A DNA stretch of 11,272 nt from Alphaproteobacteria bacterium UBA1002. GTDB lineage: Bacteria > Pseudomonadota > Alphaproteobacteria > Rickettsiales > UBA998. The stretch is from positions 1-11,272 of the forward strand of contig DBAU01000045.1 in NCBI GenBank assembly GCA_002291845.1, read 5' to 3'. The notes beneath the pieces were generated by a model. It saw nothing but the letters and a program-made list of their open reading frames with translations, was not told where the DNA came from and made no database searches. Numbering within the stretch: position 1 is the stretch's first letter; every line of letters begins with the position of its first letter. Below, in pieces: positions 7,106-11,272 of this stretch. The position numbers were made by a program, and so were the translations under genes.

Positions 7106-7133
7106 ATCATACGGGTATTTACTTTGATGTCAA
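7106..7133 (-). promoter_or_regulatory. Sigma70-type promoter upstream of rpsM
   Basis: On the minus strand a perfect -35 TTGACA (7133-7128) is followed after 16 bp by TATGAT (7111-7106), a 5/6 match to the -10 consensus. Transcription would start near 7100, giving a leader of about 93 nt before the rpsM GTG. It would let rpsM-rpsK-rpoA-rplQ be transcribed apart from the upstream spc genes. Confidence 0.75.
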
Positions 7134-7143
7134 TCCCCGTATG
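7108..7143. promoter_or_regulatory. 8-bp dyad overlapping the rpsM promoter, possible operator
   Basis: CATACGGG (7108-7115) and CCCGTATG (7136-7143) form a perfect inverted repeat with a 20-nt spacer. In the direction of transcription one arm lies just upstream of the -35, and the other overlaps four of the six -10 bases. This geometry would suit a repressor site, or a hairpin in read-through RNA from adk. On the plus strand the inner arm can instead pair with CGGG (7144-7147) and is followed by seven Ts, a weak terminator-like structure that would act on antisense RNA. Confidence 0.5.
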
Positions 7144-7152
7144 CGGGTTTTT

Positions 7153-7800
7153 TTATCCTCGGACAATTGCCTCAATCTGCACCATCACTTCGGCGATATC
7201 GGCCATACCATCAACGCCTGAGAGGATCCCTTTTGCTTCATAATATGGCAGCAACGGAGCCGTCTGAGCATGATACGCGTCCAGTCGCTTGGCAACCGTT
7301 TCTGCTTTATCATCGGCACGGCGACTGAATTCGGTGCTCCCGCAAACATCACAAACACCCCGTGTAACGGGTTGCTTGTGTGTATCGTGGTAGCCTTCTC
7401 CGCATTTGGCGCAGGAAAAGCGGCCTGAAATGCGCTCCACCAGAATATTGTCCTGCACTTCCAGCTCAATCACGTGATCCAACGGTGTGCCCACCTCCTG
7501 CAACATCACATCCAACGCCTCTGCCTGCGCCAGCGTACGCGGGAAGCCATCCAAAATAAAGCCGGATGCACAATCCGCTTGTGCGATGCGGTGGCGGATC
7601 AGGCTGATGACCGTTTCATCATCCACCAGCGCACCACGCGCCATAATATCCTTTACATGCACACCGAGGCGACTTCCGGATGACGCAGCCTCACGGAGCA
7701 TATCGCCGGTCGAAAGCTTGGCCAGACCAAATGTTTTCTGTAGATGGCTGGCTTGCGTACCTTTACCGGCACCGGGAGGGCCAAGAAGAATCAAATTCAC
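7153..7800 (-). CDS. adk: Adenylate kinase, long form with four-cysteine LID (GTG start)
   Basis: Catalyses ATP + AMP to 2 ADP in the cytoplasm; 215 residues. The P-loop is GPPGAGKGT (7-15). The NMP-binding part includes STGDMLR (30-36) and DGFPRT (84-89). The LID is the long type, with Cys130, Cys133, Cys150 and Cys153 placed to bind zinc, then RRADD (160-164). The start is GTG at 7800: family proteins begin MNLILLGPPG, and AGGAG (7811-7807) stands 6 nt upstream. The longer reading frame upstream overlaps secY and has no family similarity. The gene starts 2 nt after the secY stop, so the ribosome binding site lies in the last secY codons. adk between secY and rpsM is the usual alphaproteobacterial order. 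Confidence 0.98.
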   Translation of the reverse strand: MNLILLGPPGAGKGTQASHLQKTFGLAKLSTGDMLREAASSGSRLGVHVKDIMARGALVDDETVISLIRHRIAQADCASGFILDGFPRTLAQAEALDVMLQEVGTPLDHVIELEVQDNILVERISGRFSCAKCGEGYHDTHKQPVTRGVCDVCGSTEFSRRADDKAETVAKRLDAYHAQTAPLLPYYEAKGILSGVDGMADIAEVMVQIEAIVRG

Positions 7801-7802
7801 AG

Positions 7803-9146
7803 TTATCTCCTGCCTTTGAGTCGGGCTTTTTTGATCAGGCCTTCGTACTGATGCGCGAACAGATGCGACTGCACCTGCGTCACGAAATCCATCATCACAT
7901 TGACCACGATGAGCAGACTGGTACCGCCCAGATAGAACGGTACGGAATATTCCGCGATCAGAATTTCCGGCACGGTGCACACAAAGGCGATGTAGAGACC
8001 GCCGATCACAGTCAGGCGGGTGAGCACGTAATCGAGGTAGGTCGCGGTCTGTTTACCGGGGCGAATACCGGGAATGAAGCCACCATTCTTTTTCAGGTTC
8101 TCCGCCGTTTCTTCCGGGTTGAACACGACCGCGGTGTAGAAGAACGAGAAAAACAGAATGATCGACACATAGAGCAGGATGTAGAGCGGCTGCCCGTGCG
8201 ACAAATGCGAGGTGATGCTGGAGAGCCACTCCGGGGCGTTTCCTTGATTAAACTGTGCTATGGTCAGAGGAAACAGAAGGATGGAGCTGGCGAAAATCGG
8301 TGGAATGACCCCAGCCGTGTTGACCTTCAGGGGCAAGTGGCTGCTATCCCCCTGAAACAGACGGTTCCCTACCTGACGTTTGGGATATTGAATCGTGATG
8401 CGACGCTGCGCACGCTCCATGAAGACGATAAAGGCCAGCATGCCAACCGCAATGAGTATAATCATTAACACGACGCCGGTCGTAATAACCCCTTTGCGGC
8501 CAAGCTCAAAAAAGCCGGTCAGCGCGCCAGGTAGCTCAGCAACAATCCCGGTGAAGATGATCAGCGAGATCCCGTTACCGATACCGCGGGCGGTCATCTG
8601 CTCACCCAGCCACATCAGGAAAATCGTGCCCCCAGTAAGCGTAATCATCGTGCTGACGCGGAAGAACATCCCCGGATCAATCACGGCGGAAGAACCTGAT
8701 GGGCCGGTGGTATTCTCCAGACCCACAGAAATGCCGTACGCCTGCATCGCCGCCAGCAGCACCGTGCCATAGCGGGTATATTGATTGATCTTGCGGCGGC
8801 CAGCCTCGCCTTCCTTTTTCAGCGATTGCAGGGACGGGATGGTCACTGACAGAAGCTGCATGATGATGGAGGAGGAAATGTAAGGCAGAATCGCCAGCGC
8901 AAAGATGGTCATCCGGCCCAACGCGCCGCCGGAGAACATGTTAAAAATGCCGAGCACGCCGCCGGACTGCTGCTTGAAAATTTCTTCCAGAACAGCAGGG
9001 TCAATGCCTGGAATCGGAATGTAGGTACCAATCCGGTAGACAATCAGGGCACCAATCACAAACCAAAGGCGCTTTTTCAGTTCAGTAGCGCGCCCAAGCA
9101 CGCTCAGATCAATGTTAGAAGCCAGTCGTTCGGCAGCGGAAACCAT
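7803..9146 (-). CDS. secY: Preprotein translocase channel subunit SecY
   Basis: The 447-residue pore subunit of the SecYEG translocon in the inner membrane. Ten hydrophobic segments are apparent; the first is at about residues 26-42. The plug region is GGVLGIFNMFSGGALGR (62-78), followed by ALAILPYISSSIIMQLL (83-99). GEQMTARGIGNGISL (181-195) and NPEETAENLKKNGGFIPGIR (343-362) are characteristic cytoplasmic-loop and TM8-proximal motifs, and the C-terminal tail is LIKKARLKGRR. Start ATG at 9146 has GAGG 7 nt upstream, located in the last codons of the preceding receiver gene. The stop is 2 nt from the adk start codon. In most bacteria the gene directly follows rplO; here a receiver gene intervenes. 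Confidence 0.99.
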   Translation of the reverse strand: MVSAAERLASNIDLSVLGRATELKKRLWFVIGALIVYRIGTYIPIPGIDPAVLEEIFKQQSGGVLGIFNMFSGGALGRMTIFALAILPYISSSIIMQLLSVTIPSLQSLKKEGEAGRRKINQYTRYGTVLLAAMQAYGISVGLENTTGPSGSSAVIDPGMFFRVSTMITLTGGTIFLMWLGEQMTARGIGNGISLIIFTGIVAELPGALTGFFELGRKGVITTGVVLMIILIAVGMLAFIVFMERAQRRITIQYPKRQVGNRLFQGDSSHLPLKVNTAGVIPPIFASSILLFPLTIAQFNQGNAPEWLSSITSHLSHGQPLYILLYVSIILFFSFFYTAVVFNPEETAENLKKNGGFIPGIRPGKQTATYLDYVLTRLTVIGGLYIAFVCTVPEILIAEYSVPFYLGGTSLLIVVNVMMDFVTQVQSHLFAHQYEGLIKKARLKGRR

Positions 9147-9149
9147 GTA

Positions 9150-9641
9150 TTATCCTCGGTAATTCGAATCGATACTTCTAGCGCTTCCAGTGTGCAGCGC
9201 AAGGTCTTTTACGTAGCGAAGGAAAAGAGCCTCGCCATTGGGGTCTTGGATTACGGACTTCGGCATCACAAAATCGGCCTGGCTTTGCTGACGCATGTTG
9301 AACAAGGCTTCTCCCTGGGCTTTTATACTTTTAATACCCGCAATCTCTGCGCCCGTTAGAATAAGCACAGGCACTTTACCCCCGGACTGCTTATACTTCT
9401 TGCACCATTGCTCCCCATCGGAAAAACCCTGCATGTGGTCGATGTTATCATCGCTAACCACCAGCACGTGGGGCACTTGGGCCAGCTTGGCATCCGCCTG
9501 AGAGTGATCACTGAGCACTTCAACGACAAAACCCTCCTTTTCGAGGAGGGTTTTGATCTGTGATGCAAAATGCGGATCGTCGTCGATCAGCAACACGCGG
9601 CGAGCCTGCACCCTGGCGTGACTAACACGCCGGCCAGGCAT
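9150..9641 (-). CDS. Stand-alone CheY-like receiver-domain protein inside the spc operon
   Basis: 163 residues with one receiver (REC) domain and no output domain. Beta-1 ends RVLLIDDD, with acidic-pocket Asp20 and Asp21. Beta-3 reads VLVVSDDNIDHMQG (59-72), which aligns without gaps to the CheY motif around Asp57, making Asp64 the likely phosphoacceptor. Beta-4 is VPVLILTG with Thr96, and the conserved Lys is Lys128 (ADFVMPKS). All phosphorylation residues are present, but Lys is followed by Ser instead of Pro. The Thr-Lys distance is 32 rather than about 22, an insertion of about 10 residues. A tail of about 20 residues follows the last helix. It starts 6 nt after the rplO stop with only a distant GAGG, so translation probably depends on coupling. 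It ends 3 nt before secY and carries the secY ribosome binding site, so it is cotranscribed with ribosomal genes. The partner kinase and output are unknown. Confidence 0.88.
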   Translation of the reverse strand: MPGRRVSHARVQARRVLLIDDDPHFASQIKTLLEKEGFVVEVLSDHSQADAKLAQVPHVLVVSDDNIDHMQGFSDGEQWCKKYKQSGGKVPVLILTGAEIAGIKSIKAQGEALFNMRQQSQADFVMPKSVIQDPNGEALFLRYVKDLALHTGSARSIDSNYRG

Positions 9642-9647
9642 CGCTGC

Positions 9648-10118
9648 TTAGGCCGCCTCAGCCTGGGCCAGCGTCACGCTGCCACCTGCTTTTTCCACGG
9701 CGGCGACAGCGGTTTTGGAAGCCTTGTCGACCGTGAGAGCCACTTTCGCTTTCAACTCACCATTACCGAGCAGTTTCACAGGACGGGTGGCGTTACGAAT
9801 CAGGCCCGCTTCAGCCAGCATTTCTTTGGTCACAGCCTGCTTGGCATCCAGCGTCTTGGCGTCAATGGCGCGCTGCAGATCGGCGAGGTTGAACACATCA
9901 AACTCGGTGCGGGTGTAATTGTTGAAGCCACGCTTCGGAAGACGGCGATGCAACGGCATCTGGCCACCTTCGAATCCGTTGATGGACACACCGGTACGGG
10001 ACTTCTGGCCTTTATAACCACGACCACCGGTCTTGCCTTTACCAGAACCAATACCACGGCCCACAATCATTTTGCGGTGGCGGGCGCCTTGGTTATCTGC
10101 GAGTTCGTTCAGTTTCAT
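9648..10118 (-). CDS. rplO: 50S ribosomal protein L15
   Basis: L15 of 156 residues, a late-assembling large-subunit protein. The N-terminal Gly/Arg/Lys-rich extension GRGIGSGKGKTGGRGYKGQK (20-39) is diagnostic, followed by GFEGGQMPLHRRLPKRGF (48-65). The C-terminal globular part contains VKLLGNGELKAKVALTVDKA, and an Ala-rich tail ends at EAEAA. AGAG lies about 5-9 nt before ATG 10118. The 70-nt leader between rpmD and this gene holds an inverted repeat. The following gene is the receiver protein, not secY. Confidence 0.99.
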   Translation of the reverse strand: MKLNELADNQGARHRKMIVGRGIGSGKGKTGGRGYKGQKSRTGVSINGFEGGQMPLHRRLPKRGFNNYTRTEFDVFNLADLQRAIDAKTLDAKQAVTKEMLAEAGLIRNATRPVKLLGNGELKAKVALTVDKASKTAVAAVEKAGGSVTLAQAEAA

Positions 10119-10126
10119 CTTACTCT

Positions 10127-10172
10127 CCAGAGTTCAGTGGTCAGATGCCAGAGCCCAGTGGCTGATCACTGA
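10127..10172. promoter_or_regulatory. Inverted and direct repeats in the rpmD-rplO gap (structured rplO leader)
   Basis: TCAGTGGTCAG (10134-10144) and CTGATCACTGA (10162-10172) can form an 11-bp stem with one mismatch around a 17-nt loop. A direct repeat of period 21 overlaps it: CCAGAG, 2 nt, CAGTGG at 10127-10140 and again at 10148-10161. In the mRNA the structure would sit just upstream of the rplO ribosome binding site. A role in control or RNA processing is inference. Confidence 0.45.
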
Positions 10173-10188
10173 GCCCCGTCTCTACACT

Positions 10189-10398
10189 CTATTCTTCCAC
10201 CACCTGAATGAGGTGCTGGACTTTGTTAATCATGCCACGCACCGCAGGGGTATCCTGCAAGGTGCTGGTGCGGTGACGCTTGTTCAGGCCAAGGCCGATC
10301 AGCGTTGCACGCTGGTCGCCGGTGCGGCCAATGGGGCTGCCGGTCTGGACAAGAGTGATGGTCTTGCCGGAGGTTTTTGCGGCGGTCTTGGCGGCCAT
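10189..10398 (-). CDS. rpmD: 50S ribosomal protein L30
   Basis: L30 of 69 residues, a small large-subunit protein. The core ITLVQTGSPIGRTGDQRATLIGLGL matches the family's start with two short strands, followed by NKRHRTSTLQDTPAVRGMINKVQHLIQV. It is about ten residues longer than the E. coli protein because of an Ala/Lys-rich N-terminus (MAAKTAAKTSGK). The start ATG is 2 nt after the rpsE stop, with AGGAG (10410-10406) 7 nt upstream in the last rpsE codons, so translation of the pair is probably coupled. Confidence 0.98.
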   Translation of the reverse strand: MAAKTAAKTSGKTITLVQTGSPIGRTGDQRATLIGLGLNKRHRTSTLQDTPAVRGMINKVQHLIQVVEE

Positions 10399-10400
10399 GA

Positions 10401-10973
10401 TTATTCTCCTGCTTCTTCGTCGTAGGCTTTGACGGTGTTGCCATGGGCCTGTTCGCGGCGGGCGATCAGGTCGCTGATTTTCAGGCTGCGGCGAGCGGCG
10501 ATATCGCGCGGCGCGTTCAGTGCCTTGAGCGCATCAAAGGTGGCTTTCACCATGTTGTGCGGGTTGGCGCTACCCGTCGACTTCGCGACGACGTCTTGTA
10601 CGCCAAGCGCTTCAAACACTGCGCGCATCGGTCCACCGGCAATGATCCCCGTTCCCGACGGAGCCGCACGCAACATCACCTTACCAGAGCCAAAATGGCC
10701 TTTGGCATCAAAGTGGAGGGTACGGCCTTCGCGCAGGGGCACGCGAATCATTTTTTTCTTCGCCGCGTCGGTGGCTTTGGACACCGCGTCGGTGACCTCT
10801 TTGGCCTTGCCGGTGCCGTAGCCAACCCGGCCTTTGCCATCGCCCACCACGACCAGTGCGGCGAAGCCGAAACGACGACCACCCTTCACTACTTTCGCGA
10901 CGCGGTTAATCGACACCAGTTTGTCGATCATGCCGCCATCGGTCTGTTCCTCATTGCGTTCTGCGCGTGCCAT
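10401..10973 (-). CDS. rpsE: 30S ribosomal protein S5
   Basis: S5 of 190 residues, involved in decoding fidelity and mRNA entry. The N-terminal double-stranded RNA-binding domain shows DKLVSINRVAKVVKGGRRFG (17-36) and ALVVVGDGKGRVGYGTGKAKEV (39-60). The C-terminal domain shows GSGKVMLRAAPSGTGIIAGG (95-114) and VVAKSTGSANPHNMVKATFDAL (128-149). A charged N-terminal extension of about 15 residues and a tail of about 15 residues make it longer than the 167-residue E. coli protein, as usual in alphaproteobacteria. It starts 18 nt after the rplR stop with a GGGAACGGAAC purine run as a weak ribosome binding site. Confidence 0.99.
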   Translation of the reverse strand: MARAERNEEQTDGGMIDKLVSINRVAKVVKGGRRFGFAALVVVGDGKGRVGYGTGKAKEVTDAVSKATDAAKKKMIRVPLREGRTLHFDAKGHFGSGKVMLRAAPSGTGIIAGGPMRAVFEALGVQDVVAKSTGSANPHNMVKATFDALKALNAPRDIAARRSLKISDLIARREQAHGNTVKAYDEEAGE

Positions 10974-10991
10974 GTGTTCCGTTCCCGTTCT

Positions 10992-11272
10992 TTAAAATTT
11001 CAGTCCGGCTTCGCGAGCCGCATCCGCCAGCGCTTTCACGCGGCCATGGAAGAGATAACCACCGCGATCGAACACGATGTTCTCCACTTTTGCGTCCAGC
11101 GCACGCTTTGCGATCAGCACGCCCACCGACTTTGCAGCCTCAATCGTGCCCGGCTTTTTCACCTTGCCCTTGAGGTCCTTGTCCAGCGTCGATGCCGACA
11201 CGAGGGTGCGACCCTGCGCATCATCAATCAGCTGAGCATAAATATGCTTCCCCGAGCGGAACACGCTGAGGC
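10992..11272 (-). CDS. rplR: 50S ribosomal protein L18, 5' end cut by window edge
   Basis: L18 binds 5S rRNA in the central protuberance. The visible 93 codons begin LSVFRSGKHIYAQLIDD and continue TLVSAST, GTIEAAKSVGVLIAKRAL and VENIVFDRGGYLFHGRVKAL, ending AAREAGLKF, all typical of L18. The frame remains open at the right edge, so the N-terminal basic part is outside the window. The GTG at 11264 is an internal valine, not a start. It precedes rpsE in the normal spc operon order. Confidence 0.98.
   Translation of the reverse strand, partial: LSVFRSGKHIYAQLIDDAQGRTLVSASTLDKDLKGKVKKPGTIEAAKSVGVLIAKRALDAKVENIVFDRGGYLFHGRVKALADAAREAGLKF

Noticed and set aside
7680..8468. Plus-strand open frame of 262 codons
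   Set aside because: Antisense to adk and secY, which are certain; the product is His/Glu/Arg-rich without domains.
9570..10172. Plus-strand open frame of 200 codons
   Set aside because: Antisense to rplO and the start of the receiver gene; no family features.

Overview
The window is a stretch of the main ribosomal-protein locus of an alphaproteobacterium, read almost entirely on the minus strand, followed by the housekeeping genes that normally lie beside it in that class. The assignment rests on gene order, since no rRNA is present. The order is rplR-rpsE-rpmD-rplO-(receiver gene)-secY-adk-rpsM-rpsK-rpoA-rplQ. adk sits between secY and rpsM, rpsD is absent from the alpha operon, and rplQ is followed by a periplasmic Do-type protease, rarA, crcB and an RluC-type pseudouridine synthase. 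The genus cannot be named from this sequence.

Layout from right to left, the direction of transcription. The window opens inside rplR (11272-10992), then rpsE, rpmD and rplO. Between rplO and secY lies a 163-residue single-domain CheY-like receiver gene (9641-9150). It is 6 nt from rplO and 3 nt from secY, and its last codons carry the secY ribosome binding site. secY and adk are tightly coupled, adk starting at GTG. A 145-nt gap before rpsM holds a near-consensus sigma70-type promoter overlapped by a perfect 8-bp dyad. rpsM (GTG start), rpsK, rpoA and rplQ follow, and a strong bidirectional terminator at 4545-4578 closes the operon.

From 3923 to 4396 one unrecognised gene of about 157 codons runs on the plus strand, convergent with rplQ and divergent from the protease gene. 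The protease gene (3886-2474), rarA (2454-1147), crcB (1099-728) and the RluC-type gene (731 to beyond base 1) form a second minus-strand cluster. crcB and the RluC-type gene overlap by ATGA. A small hairpin repeat lies between rarA and crcB.

Functionally, the right-hand two thirds makes ribosomal proteins, the SecY channel, adenylate kinase and RNA polymerase alpha as one growth-linked block. The left-hand part covers envelope protein quality control, replication-fork maintenance, fluoride export and rRNA modification. The item most worth pursuing is the phosphorylation-competent receiver gene embedded in the ribosomal operon. Next are the dyad on the rpsM promoter and the orphan gene behind rplQ.
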